Made by a program: the position numbers and the translations under genes
Notes under the pieces: generated by a model
What the model was told of the DNA's origin: nothing
Seen by the model: only the letters and a program-made list of their open reading frames with translations
The model's database searches: none
Shown here: positions 26,736 to 36,191 of the stretch, piece by piece
Numbering within the stretch: the first letter of the stretch is position 1
Layout: every line of letters starts with the position of its first letter
NCBI GenBank assembly: GCA_030345135.1
Contig: CP128386.1
Location: forward strand, 6,743,001-6,807,000
Reading direction: 5' to 3'
DNA from: Chitinophagaceae bacterium DXS
GTDB lineage: Bacteria > Bacteroidota > Bacteroidia > Chitinophagales > Chitinophagaceae
Length of the DNA stretch: 64,000 bases

Positions 26736-28934
26736 ATGTCAGATGAAGTAAAGGATAAAAAGCCGGGATGGCGAAAGTGGAGAATGGTAATATTTTTTGT
26801 TGCCGGCATAACTTTTATTTTACTCATCGCTCAACCTGTTTTAAATGCCATAGTGGAAAGCAAGGTGAAAGAAAATCTTCAAAAGCTTTTCCCCGTTGCA
26901 AACGTCAGCTATTTGTCTCTGGAAGCTGATTTTTTTTCTTCTACACTCTCTATAAAAAATCTGTCAATAAGACTTCAACCTGATACCGGTGACCACTATC
27001 GTCAACATGTTTTTAGTTTTTCAAAAGCAGATTTTACTGGAATAGATTTTTTAAAGGTTGTATTTAATAAAAAACTGGTCATAAACAAACTTCAACTCGA
27101 AAAGGGTGATATCAAACTCGACCCGTCCCTTTTTGATAAAACAAATTTGCTCCAACATGAATTATCAGCTCGCATGCCTTTTAAAAATATATCAGTTGAC
27201 CATTTTGAAATATCAGAAGGCAATCTGTGGCTAAAAACAAATGAGCAAAACAAGTTGTTGCTGAAGGGTAAGATAATTAGCGACGAAATAGAGAAGGATA
27301 ATTCAAAAGGATCGTTTGCGGAGAACGGGTTTCATTTGGGGGCCGTTCAATGCACGTTGGAGGATATTAATTACGAAGCGCCCCAATCTCATCAAACCCT
27401 CGAGATAAAACAATTATTGCTCGATAGCAGGCGCAGCATTTTACGAATAGACTCTTTGGCAATTACTCATGGAGAAAAAGAACTCCCGTCTGATCATAAT
27501 AACATAGCATTTTTTCGGCGCATAGACATTTCCGAATTTGATGTTATTGGATTATTCAATAAGAAATTGATCGCTGGCAAAATAGTTATTAATGATAATC
27601 GTGTAAATATTTTTAAAGAAGAAGCAAATCAAAGGGATTCAGGAAATACGACGTTTCCTGTTTTAAACTTGAGACAACTTCCCGTTGAAATAAGAATAGA
27701 TTCTTTTACGGTTGCACACGCTGTCATTGAATGTGGAGATCTTTCGAAAGATGAAGTAAAAACAGCTAAGAAGTTTTTTGATTCGGCAAATCTCGCCAAT
27801 TTTTCAATCAATCATTTGGTAATTGCAGAATCAAATATCAAGCTGCATTCAAACCCGGGTCAATTTACGATCGATAAAATAGCGGTTGATAGCCTGACAA
27901 AGTCTATCAACAACAAACTTAATTATTCAACCATCGAATGCAGGTTATCTGACATTAATTATTCCATTCCCCGTTCTTATCGCACTGTGCATATTAAAAG
28001 CGTAACCGCAGATAGCAAAAAAGAATTGCTGCACATAGATCACCTGACGGTTGCCACACAATATCCGAAGTTTGAATTTGGTAAAAAGTTGGGACGTCAG
28101 GCTGATTACATAGAAGCGGTAATTCCCCGTATAGAAATTTCGAAATTAAACTTCAAACAGTTGTTGAATAAAAAGCTTGTAGCAGACGAAATGGCAATTG
28201 ACAACAGCAACTTCTATTTTTTCAGGGACAGGAGATTGCCCCGACAATTAAAGGAACAACCAATGCCAAACGGATATTTGAAGGAAATACCTGTGGAAGT
28301 TCGTGTGAACACATTTAAAATAAATAATGCGTCCGTGCTGTCGGAAGAATTTCCGAAGGTCGGAGACCAGGCTGGATATTTGAAAATAGACAAGGTAAAT
28401 ATTTCGATGTCTCCCATGCTCAATCATCCTTATAAAAGTGATCCCCGTTATTCGGATACGCATGTAGAGGGTTCAATAATGAATGCAGGCTTAATAGAAG
28501 CATCGATCCGCGCACCATTACGAGAAGATACTTATTCCATAAAAGGCGTCATCAAAAATCTGGATCTTCCCAAACTAAATCCTTCGGCTGAAAATCTTGG
28601 CAGGTTTCATATTGAATCAGGCATGCTCAACTTCCTTGAATTTCATTTCACTGCAACAGAAGAAAAAGCGACCGGTGAGATCATAGGAGAATATCATGAT
28701 TTGTTAATAGACAGGTTGAAGCCAAAAAGTAAAGAGGTGGCCAGGGTGCCGACATTTTTTTTAAAACATTTTATTATTCCAAAAAACAAGGATAAGAGTT
28801 TAGATGTTGCAAAGCGTACCGGAAAGATTGATTATAAACGGGATCCTACACGCATTGTTAGTTTTTACTTTTTAAAAGCGCTACTCCATGGTATTAGAGC
28901 AAGCTTCGAATTGGGTTTTTTGCTTCCGAAATAA
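26736..28934 (+). CDS. AsmA-like membrane-anchored periplasmic protein
   Basis: The 732-residue product starts with a short basic cytoplasmic tail and one transmembrane helix (VIFFVAGITFILLIAQPVLN, ~18-37), followed by a long periplasmic beta-rich region in the style of AsmA/DUF748 proteins (VKENLQKLFPVANVSYLSLE, KADFTGIDFLKVVFNKKLVI). The repeating idea 'linker-KKLxxxKxxxxN' appears at least three times. Two copies of a ~195-residue unit begin near residues 210 (INYEAPQSHQTLEIKQLL) and 406 (INYSIPRSYRTVHIKSV). AsmA-like proteins are implicated in lipid transport or outer membrane assembly; this role is by analogy. Confidence 0.75.
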   Translation: MSDEVKDKKPGWRKWRMVIFFVAGITFILLIAQPVLNAIVESKVKENLQKLFPVANVSYLSLEADFFSSTLSIKNLSIRLQPDTGDHYRQHVFSFSKADFTGIDFLKVVFNKKLVINKLQLEKGDIKLDPSLFDKTNLLQHELSARMPFKNISVDHFEISEGNLWLKTNEQNKLLLKGKIISDEIEKDNSKGSFAENGFHLGAVQCTLEDINYEAPQSHQTLEIKQLLLDSRRSILRIDSLAITHGEKELPSDHNNIAFFRRIDISEFDVIGLFNKKLIAGKIVINDNRVNIFKEEANQRDSGNTTFPVLNLRQLPVEIRIDSFTVAHAVIECGDLSKDEVKTAKKFFDSANLANFSINHLVIAESNIKLHSNPGQFTIDKIAVDSLTKSINNKLNYSTIECRLSDINYSIPRSYRTVHIKSVTADSKKELLHIDHLTVATQYPKFEFGKKLGRQADYIEAVIPRIEISKLNFKQLLNKKLVADEMAIDNSNFYFFRDRRLPRQLKEQPMPNGYLKEIPVEVRVNTFKINNASVLSEEFPKVGDQAGYLKIDKVNISMSPMLNHPYKSDPRYSDTHVEGSIMNAGLIEASIRAPLREDTYSIKGVIKNLDLPKLNPSAENLGRFHIESGMLNFLEFHFTATEEKATGEIIGEYHDLLIDRLKPKSKEVARVPTFFLKHFIIPKNKDKSLDVAKRTGKIDYKRDPTRIVSFYFLKALLHGIRASFELGFLLPK

Positions 28935-28963
28935 AAAATTAAGGATTGAAATATATTGCGCTT

Positions 28964-29171
28964 CTGGCACGAGTGGTGAGCTCCGCCGGTCATTCGTGTC
29001 TATTAATTCACTCCCGATTGTATCGGGACAGGTGAAGGCAAAATTTATTTAGGAGAGAAGTGTCCTGGTAATTGAAGCCATTGATTTTTTAGGATATGTT
29101 GCCTCACTATCACCGGAGCAATCGGCTTGAAATTAGTAGACACGTGTGATCCTTCGGAACAGATGCGCCAG
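28964..29171. mobile_element. ~207-bp palindromic element, copy 3
   Basis: This is a more diverged copy of the elements at 24653 and 25113 (CTGGCACGAGTGGTGAGC start, GGAACAGATGCGCCAG end; the middle retains TAGTAGACACGTGTGATCCT). It lies 30 bp after the AsmA-like gene and directly next to a decayed coding remnant. Confidence 0.7.
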
Positions 29172-29180
29172 AGCCTGAAA

Positions 29181-29595
29181 ATAGACCAGTTAGAAACAAA
29201 TAATGAGAAGCTCCATAAAACCGGCGGGCAACTTTAGGAACAAATACGCCACACCAAGGCTGAGCATGAAAAAATAACTGATAAATTATGCCGTGAACTA
29301 AAATCTGCATGCGAAATTCCCGCATATACGTGAGTTATTGCGGATGGAAAATATTTGTAAAGCAGTTGGGTTTGGCGATGAGTTAACCCAAAAAATCCTC
29401 AGCTTCAAACCAATAACTTTTACAGGCAGGTTGTATTCCCCTGAACATCATCAGCATGTTGAAATAGAAAGCTCTATAGTGCAAATCCAAAATGATCCGA
29501 AACAAAAGGGAAAGTCAATATGTGTAGATGGCATAGATATCTTTTGAATGGATCAAACAAAAGTGCAGGAAATTACAAGGGGCCATTAGGGGCTA
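29181..29595 (+). pseudogene. Frameshifted remnant of an unidentified coiled-coil protein gene
   Basis: Joining three frames gives a continuous-looking protein. A coiled-coil part has QLETNNEKLHKTGGQL and, after a stop, AEHEKITDKLCRELKSACEI. A frameshift near 29330 leads into MENICKAVGFGDELTQKILS and KPITFTGRLYSPEHHQH. Another frameshift after GIDIF leads to EWIKQKCRKLQGAIRG and a stop. The longest intact piece (29338-29547) is therefore not an independent gene. The tail loosely recalls C-termini of Bacteroidota mobilisation proteins, but I could not confirm this. The rest of the gap to 29969 shows nothing. Confidence 0.5.
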
Positions 29596-29968
29596 AAACC
29601 CCGCCGGAAAATGAGCAAAAAAAAGGAATAGGGCTATAAATCTGGCAGACTGTAATGTAATCATCATCGTATTTAGTATGAGCATAATTTTTGAAATTTT
29701 TGTATTAAAATTATTTCCTATATTCGAATCAAGATTAATACCTTACGAAGTTTATCTCATTGATAAATTTGTTTAGCCTTCCTGAAATACACTCCTATGT
29801 TAAGTGATGCTTGTAAAGACCATCAAAAATAGCGATGGTACATTTAATCTGGAATATTCTGAATATATAATGATGAATTTGAAATGAATGTAGATAAAGA
29901 CGTTCAAATCTGTTCGCAGGATTTTATCGTTTCTCTATATCTACAATAAAGTAAAAGCTTGTATTTAT

Positions 29969-31999
29969 ATGACCAGCTTTTACGGAAAGGAAAAACAAAA
30001 ACTGTTCTCAAAAATGATTTTGATAAAAAAAAGAGAAGTTCTGCTTATATTTTCTGCCCTTTTTTTCATACTGATTTTGATTTATTTAGTTTCTACTAAT
30101 AAAGAATCATTTCATGATGAAAAATTGAATTTTGTTTTAAAGAAAGCTGGAAAAAATAGATCTCAATTAGAACAAGTATTGTCTCATTACAATAAGTTGG
30201 AAGATAGCTTGAAGTTGAGGGCTGCCATCTTCTTAATAAAAAACATGGATGGAAAATATTCAGAAGATGATAGGGCGGGGGGAGAATATTTTGAATTATT
30301 TAAAAACTGGAATAATTTATTAGCTATTGGAATTGCGGATAAAAAACAAAAATTTGATTCATTAGTTAATTTATATAATTTGACTAACCCCCAAAAACAT
30401 CTTGAGGATTTAAAATGCATCAAAGCAAATTTTCTCATCAATAATATTGACAGGGCATTTGAAGTAAAAGATTTGCCATGGAATAAGAATCTGCCATTTG
30501 ATATATTCTGTGAAGAAATATTGCCATACCGATTAGATACAGAACCATTAGAATATTGGCGTGACAGTATACTTAGTGAGTATGGAAAAATAATTGATTC
30601 AATAAAAGAAATTCCAAACATTGATGCAGTAGAAGCATGTATCATAGTCAATACAAAGCTTATTAAGGAGTGGGAAAGTTCTTTTTCTATAACAACACTG
30701 CCATCAATGAATTATAGCATGTTAAGGGCTGCTTTGACAGGAACTTGTAAACAGAGAACTGCTTTGGGGATTTTTACAATGCGAGGATTAGGTATTCCAG
30801 TGGTTCAGGATTTTACACTCCAATGGCCAAATCGTAGTATGGGGCATGAGTGGAATGCAGTAAGAGACACAAATGGTAGATATATTCCTTTTATAGCAAC
30901 TGAAAGTAATCCCAGAGAACCACATAAGCCAGAACAAATAATGGCTAAAGCGTATAGACGAACATTTGAAATTCAACCAGAATTATTAGAATTAACGAAA
31001 CTTAGCGAAAATATTCCTTCAATATTTGAAAACAAATGTTGGATTGATGTTACTTCGGAATACATTAAAGGAATAGATCTAAAAATAGAATTGAAAAATA
31101 CACCAACAAATCTTTCACTTGCTTATCTATGTGTGTTTGATAATCAAAAGTGGACACCCATACAGTTTGCAAATATTGAAAACAACTCAGTATTCTTTAA
31201 AAACGTTGGCAAGGGCGCAGTTTATCTTCCTGCTTTTTTTTATAATAATAAATATTATCCGGCTAATTACCCTCTTTTGTTGTCAAGCGACGGAAGGTTA
31301 AGTTTTCTTTCTCCTGATATGCATAGTAGAAAATTAGTAAAACTTTTTCGCAAACACCCCTTGTTAATGGATGCTAAATATACGAAGCGAATGAAGGGAG
31401 GGAGATTTGAAGGGGCTAATCGCTCTGATTTTTCGGATGCAGAATTATTACATACAATTTTAACTCACCCACCTCTTTATTATCAAGATATACCTGTTAA
31501 TTTTCCCAAATTTTTTCGATATGTCAGATATTTATCTCCAGATAGTAGTCGTTGTAATATTGCAGAGCTTGAGTTCTGGGGGCAATCAGGGAAGGAACTT
31601 GAACTCATGAAAGGTTGTATTATAGGAACTCCAGGTTCATATCTTAATGATCCATCTTGTACAATTGACAAAGCATTTGATGGCAATGTTCTTTCATTTG
31701 TTGATGCAAATCAACGTAATGGGGCTTGGGTTGGGCTAGATTTGGGAAAGCCTAGAAAAATAAATAGAATACGTTACTTACCTCGGAATGATGATAACAC
31801 AATTGCTATTGGACAATTATACGAATTTTTTTATTGGGATTTTGATGGATGGGTTTCTTTAGGTAAACAAATTGCAACTAAACAAGTTTTGGAATACCGC
31901 AATGTGCCATGCAATTCTTTATTATTATTAAAAAATCTGTCGAAAGGGATGGAAGAGCGAATTTTTACATATAAAAACGGTAAGCAAATTTGGTGGTAA
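29969..31999 (+). CDS. Transglutaminase-like protein with C-terminal discoidin domain
   Basis: The 676-residue product has one N-terminal membrane helix (VLLIFSALFFILILIYLVS), so it is anchored or exported. An in-frame ATG at 30014 is an equally good start. A transglutaminase-like core contains a plausible triad: Cys260 (GTCKQRTALGIFTMRGLG), His293 (SMGHEWNAVRD) and Asp300. Residues ~510-640 resemble an F5/8 type C (discoidin) domain (FRYVRYLSPDSSRCNIAELE, GAWVGLDLGKPRKINRIRYL) that may bind carbohydrate. The combination suggests a surface enzyme acting on peptide or glycan. The coding sequence is A/T-rich. It converges on the minus-strand block to its right. Confidence 0.8.
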   Translation: MTSFYGKEKQKLFSKMILIKKREVLLIFSALFFILILIYLVSTNKESFHDEKLNFVLKKAGKNRSQLEQVLSHYNKLEDSLKLRAAIFLIKNMDGKYSEDDRAGGEYFELFKNWNNLLAIGIADKKQKFDSLVNLYNLTNPQKHLEDLKCIKANFLINNIDRAFEVKDLPWNKNLPFDIFCEEILPYRLDTEPLEYWRDSILSEYGKIIDSIKEIPNIDAVEACIIVNTKLIKEWESSFSITTLPSMNYSMLRAALTGTCKQRTALGIFTMRGLGIPVVQDFTLQWPNRSMGHEWNAVRDTNGRYIPFIATESNPREPHKPEQIMAKAYRRTFEIQPELLELTKLSENIPSIFENKCWIDVTSEYIKGIDLKIELKNTPTNLSLAYLCVFDNQKWTPIQFANIENNSVFFKNVGKGAVYLPAFFYNNKYYPANYPLLLSSDGRLSFLSPDMHSRKLVKLFRKHPLLMDAKYTKRMKGGRFEGANRSDFSDAELLHTILTHPPLYYQDIPVNFPKFFRYVRYLSPDSSRCNIAELEFWGQSGKELELMKGCIIGTPGSYLNDPSCTIDKAFDGNVLSFVDANQRNGAWVGLDLGKPRKINRIRYLPRNDDNTIAIGQLYEFFYWDFDGWVSLGKQIATKQVLEYRNVPCNSLLLLKNLSKGMEERIFTYKNGKQIWW

Positions 32000-32189
32000 T
32001 ATTTGCCATAAAGCATTAGCCGGAACATTTGTAAAAGATATTTCTGTGGATTCATCTCCGACCTTTGTTGCGATAAGCTTCCATGTTCCTTTCTTAAAAA
32101 AATAAAGTTGATAAACCTCACTTTTTATTTGTCAAAATTTACTATCAGAAAATAGGTGCTATCCGAAACAATTTGTACTTGGATTAATC

Positions 32190-32226
32190 CGTATTTTGGT
32201 TGTGAGTTACTCACAACCAAAATACG
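32190..32226. terminator. 17-bp perfect hairpin between convergent genes
   Basis: CGTATTTTGGTTGTGAG (32190-32206) and CTCACAACCAAAATACG (32210-32226) pair perfectly around a TTA loop. It lies in the 354-bp gap between convergent genes, where a bidirectional terminator is expected. It has no T-tract on either side, so a protein-binding palindrome or a repeat is also possible. Nothing else was seen in the gap. Confidence 0.55.
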
Positions 32227-32353
32227 AATTACGGGGTGGCCATAGGCGCGTCCTAATTCTTTGTCGGACAACAATGTTACATAACAGCCTTCACCATATA
32301 CCTGCGGAAAGTTGAATTGCTACTCCTTTGGTGAACTAGGAAATCAACGGTTC

Positions 32354-35080
32354 CTAAAAATAGTAATTCAGTCGGATCATCCCTACACGCCCTCTCAAAT
32401 TGAATCTATTTATAACTGTTTGGTAAGAATTTGAATTGAACAAAACAAATTCTTTAACATTGAAAAGATTATAAACATTTACGCCGAAATCGAATCTTTT
32501 TATTCCCTTATAAACACCTCCGGCATCCATAAAGAAATAATTAACAGGCGAGCTTCCAGTTAGACTACTGTAGCTTTGCCTTGCTGCAATTTTAATATCC
32601 AATTTTGCCATCGGTGTTAAGGATAAAGCGTACAACTGTTCGATATGAAATCCATTTACAGAAAACCCATTTCTATTATTCTGTTGTTCGGTCCTTGAAT
32701 TATTCCAGGCTAAAATAGGAGCGTACGTGATTGTCACTTTATCAAAAAACTTTTTTCCCAAAGAAGCATTAAAAGAACAAACGTCATTAGTATAAGGAAA
32801 AAATGCTCCATTGATCGCACTTACAGAATTGGCCCTTATATAATTTGCCTGAAATGAAAAATTGGATCTAAGCTTAAATAAATATTTGCTAATGCCACCT
32901 TTTAAAACAATTTCTTTTACATCATTTTCATATGGAAAATTTAAAGTAGTTTGTAAATCACCTGTTGTTTGGATATTGGACAACGTGGTTGCCTTTTTTA
33001 TATTATAATCTATCCCAACATTTGCAAAAAACATCTTCACTGTTTTCTGAAAATTGTAAATGACTCCTAAGGTTTGTTTGCGCGCTTCTTGCAATGCAGC
33101 TTCATTTGAAACAAAATTTCTGTAATCCTCTAATATTCCACCTCTATAAACACCAACCAAATCTCCAAAAGTATTGGCAATCCGAAAGACACTATTTAAC
33201 GTCTGCTCATTAGTTAAATTATATGCTACATTTATGTCCGGACTAAAGAAAATTTTTTCATTCCTTGAATTTACATTGTATTCATCCTGGTAATAGTGAA
33301 TATTTTGGTATGTAACCGGCAAATTTATAAAAGATCTGATTTTTTTATAATGAACCTGGTAGTTCATTGAAACGTAGAAGTTGTTTTTATACCAACGTAG
33401 ATTATTCCCCCTGTCACCAGCATATGGCATGAGATTGTCATTCTTAGCAAAAATTAGTTTAGTATCTAATCGTTGGTACTCTGAGATATATCCAGCAGTA
33501 AACAATTGATTTACTATTTTTCCGGGAATCTTATAGTTGATATAGAAATTCGAAGCCAATGTAGGAAGGAGCATATTTTGCGTTACCCGATCATAATCGG
33601 CTGGTTGCGCAGGTATTTGTGAATAAAATCCAGAATCAATATTCAAGTGCTGGTTATCTTTATTATAATTTAAATTCCACCTTAGTTCTCCTATATTCTT
33701 GCTTCCCAAAGAAGGTATCCAGTTTATGTCATTAGACAGGTTTACTATGTTTTTATCAACCTGCTGATTGAAGGCAGCGTTATTAAATCTCATGCCGCCG
33801 TATTGCTTTTCGTTTGTAAAGTTTATGCCGCTTGTATTTGAAAAGAAATATTTTTTCTTATTGATTAGCAGATTGAATGCTCCATTTATTTTGGTTGGAG
33901 ATTTTTCGAAGGTCTGATTTTCAACATAAAAAATAGTATCCTTGGGTGTATAATTACTTGTATTCCCGTAAAAGCTTCCATGATTCTGATCGATAAGAGC
34001 CTGGAGATTCAATTTAAACTGCATGTCCTTCATGGTTTTTACAATATTATTTAGATTGATTATTCCGGAGTTGTTAAAATAATAGCTTTGCTGTGGTAGT
34101 TCAGAAGGAGCCTTGATTCCTAACGAGAGATCCATCTTTGGAAGTTCATTACTGATATTTGAAATGAAATTAGCAGAGCCAATCGGTTTTGTGTTATAGT
34201 CATAACTGATACCTGCATTATTCACTGAAACATTATCGACAGCTTTTATTCGTCGATTTAAAATAATTGGAGTGACAGAAATGTCATATTGCTTTGAGGT
34301 GCCCAATCCTATATTTGTATTCCCTGAAACCTTAACACTGTTGGGATTCTTTAAAACCAGATTTAAGGCAGTGGCATCCGAAAATATCTTTTCACTCAGA
34401 ACATTAATAGGTTGATGGTTTTTTATAATATCGACACTCTGTATCATATCCTTATTAATTCCATCCGTAGCCAATTTGTATTTGCCGCTCATAAGGTCAT
34501 CTCCGTCGATATATAAATTACTAATTTTCTTTCCATTAAAGTATATGGTCCCATCATCATCATTTACTGAAATGCCGGGCATCCGTTTCAGCACATCCCC
34601 AATACTTCTATCTGTTTTATCAGCAAATCTTGCGACATCATACTTTATAGTATCTCCAAGCGAGGAGATAGGCGGCTTGGTTTTAACAGTAACCTCCTGA
34701 AGCATATTGTGATCTACTTCAAGTGTAAATTGGTAGAATTGTATCGCCTTAATTATTTTGCTTCTTTGACTTTTGTATCCGCTATAACTAACCCCTATCC
34801 ATTTTAGATCTGCAATTTCTTTGTTGGGTATAATAAACTTAAATTTTCCCTTATCATCTGAGATGGAGAATTTTACGATAGTTTCATCCGCAGTTAACAG
34901 AGAAATACTTGCCGAAGGTAAAAATTTTGATGCACTATCTTTTACCTGGCCGGTAATAATAAAATCCTGAGCATAGCTTTTGGCTATACTAAAAAACAAG
35001 AATAAAAAAATTGCAAATTTGAAATAAGATCGAAATAGAGTTACTATCAAATAGGTGACACTTCTATAAAGTTTTTTCAA
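32354..35080 (-). CDS. TonB-dependent-receptor-like outer membrane protein
   Basis: The 908-residue protein has a signal peptide (FLFFSIAKSYAQ end) and a carboxypeptidase-regulatory-like beta domain (~40-115: ITGQVKDSASKFLPSASISL). A plug-like domain at ~140-230 includes VLKRMPGISVNDDDGTIYFN and KKISNLYIDGDDLMSGKY. The remaining ~660 residues are long beta-strands ending MIRLNYYF with a terminal Phe. This fits Bacteroidota outer membrane receptor-like proteins that use TonB. It lies directly after the GLPGLI gene, overlapping it by 17 bp, so the two are translationally coupled. The ligand is unknown. Confidence 0.85.
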   Translation of the reverse strand: MKKLYRSVTYLIVTLFRSYFKFAIFLFLFFSIAKSYAQDFIITGQVKDSASKFLPSASISLLTADETIVKFSISDDKGKFKFIIPNKEIADLKWIGVSYSGYKSQRSKIIKAIQFYQFTLEVDHNMLQEVTVKTKPPISSLGDTIKYDVARFADKTDRSIGDVLKRMPGISVNDDDGTIYFNGKKISNLYIDGDDLMSGKYKLATDGINKDMIQSVDIIKNHQPINVLSEKIFSDATALNLVLKNPNSVKVSGNTNIGLGTSKQYDISVTPIILNRRIKAVDNVSVNNAGISYDYNTKPIGSANFISNISNELPKMDLSLGIKAPSELPQQSYYFNNSGIINLNNIVKTMKDMQFKLNLQALIDQNHGSFYGNTSNYTPKDTIFYVENQTFEKSPTKINGAFNLLINKKKYFFSNTSGINFTNEKQYGGMRFNNAAFNQQVDKNIVNLSNDINWIPSLGSKNIGELRWNLNYNKDNQHLNIDSGFYSQIPAQPADYDRVTQNMLLPTLASNFYINYKIPGKIVNQLFTAGYISEYQRLDTKLIFAKNDNLMPYAGDRGNNLRWYKNNFYVSMNYQVHYKKIRSFINLPVTYQNIHYYQDEYNVNSRNEKIFFSPDINVAYNLTNEQTLNSVFRIANTFGDLVGVYRGGILEDYRNFVSNEAALQEARKQTLGVIYNFQKTVKMFFANVGIDYNIKKATTLSNIQTTGDLQTTLNFPYENDVKEIVLKGGISKYLFKLRSNFSFQANYIRANSVSAINGAFFPYTNDVCSFNASLGKKFFDKVTITYAPILAWNNSRTEQQNNRNGFSVNGFHIEQLYALSLTPMAKLDIKIAARQSYSSLTGSSPVNYFFMDAGGVYKGIKRFDFGVNVYNLFNVKEFVLFNSNSYQTVINRFNLRGRVGMIRLNYYF

Positions 35081-35969
35081 GAGGGTTGAACTTTTTTATT
35101 TTATAAGTATTATTTTCTACAGAAGTACCACCTTCAATATCTACAAAGAAGATCTTTACACCTCCTGGTAGTCCCGTTAGTGTAAATGTTTCAGGATCAC
35201 TTAAGAAAGCTGCTGTAAGTTTATTGTAATCCTTTACGCTTATTTTATTCGCATAATCTGAATGTAGGAAAGGCCTGACAAATTCTTGTTTTAAATTATT
35301 GTGTACAAGGTTTTTAAATTTAAAGGCAATCTCATTTGTCGAATCCGATGCTTCTAAAACAAGTCCTGGCAAACCGTTTAGTTTCCAGGGGCCATCCCTG
35401 TAAGGTAGTTCCGGGGTAAACCAGGCTTCATATTTCCTGCCTCCGAAATGGCAAGTTGCCTTTTGGCAATTATATTCACCTATTTTCTTTTTATCACTTT
35501 GAAACTCCCAGTTAATTTTGGGCACTGGCGATTCTACATACAATAGTTTAATTCCCAAATTCGCATTAATTTCCATCTTTTGATCTGAAAAATCCTTATA
35601 TATTTCCTGAATTTCAGCGATGCCATATTTAGTAACTTCAATTGCTGGGCCAATGGCCATTTCTCTTTCTACATGCCGTCCTGCCGAAACTCCTGCACCC
35701 TTTCGCGCATTTCCAGACGAATCATTTTTATTTTCCAGATTTACAGAATACAAAAACTGTGAAGTATAAATGCTGGACGTTTTCCCGATGGACAAGACCA
35801 TGTCTGAGATATATGGACTGTTTTTTTGCCTTAAATCTCTAACATGCTTAAACTCATAAACAACCTTCAACTGAGAAAACTCTCCCTGAGCGGCTACTAT
35901 ATTAACAAACAATACAGTGGAAAAAATTAAATAATACTTTAGATGTTCACTTTTCAATCGAAATTTCAT
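35064..35969 (-). CDS. GLPGLI family protein
   Basis: The 301-residue product has an N-terminal signal (ending NIVAAQ) and carries the family-naming motif at about residue 200: WFTPELPYRDGPWKLNGLPG followed by LVLEASD. A CQKATCHF segment supplies two cysteines just before it. GLPGLI proteins are common, uncharacterised, probably periplasmic proteins of Bacteroidota and are often encoded next to outer membrane receptor-type proteins, as here. The 3' end overlaps the downstream receptor gene. Confidence 0.9.
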   Translation of the reverse strand: MKFRLKSEHLKYYLIFSTVLFVNIVAAQGEFSQLKVVYEFKHVRDLRQKNSPYISDMVLSIGKTSSIYTSQFLYSVNLENKNDSSGNARKGAGVSAGRHVEREMAIGPAIEVTKYGIAEIQEIYKDFSDQKMEINANLGIKLLYVESPVPKINWEFQSDKKKIGEYNCQKATCHFGGRKYEAWFTPELPYRDGPWKLNGLPGLVLEASDSTNEIAFKFKNLVHNNLKQEFVRPFLHSDYANKISVKDYNKLTAAFLSDPETFTLTGLPGGVKIFFVDIEGGTSVENNTYKIKKFNPLEKTL

Positions 35970-36191
35970 ATCATCAGGTTTATACCAGATTATACTTATT
36001 AAACAGACGCTTATTAAGTTCTTTTATGGATATTGTTGACTGATAAAAAATAGACAATCTTGTAATATGCTTTGCAAGATTGTATTTTAACCCATCTCTT
36101 TTGAAGAGGCCTGCCCGTGTTGGTATGGACGGGGTAAGGGGATAAGGTTTTGCAAAACGCATTTCAAAAACAGAACTAAATAGGGTCTATA

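Noticed and set aside
29338-29547. 69-residue plus-strand ORF as an intact small gene
   Set aside because: Coherent protein sequence continues in other frames on both sides, showing a frameshifted remnant.
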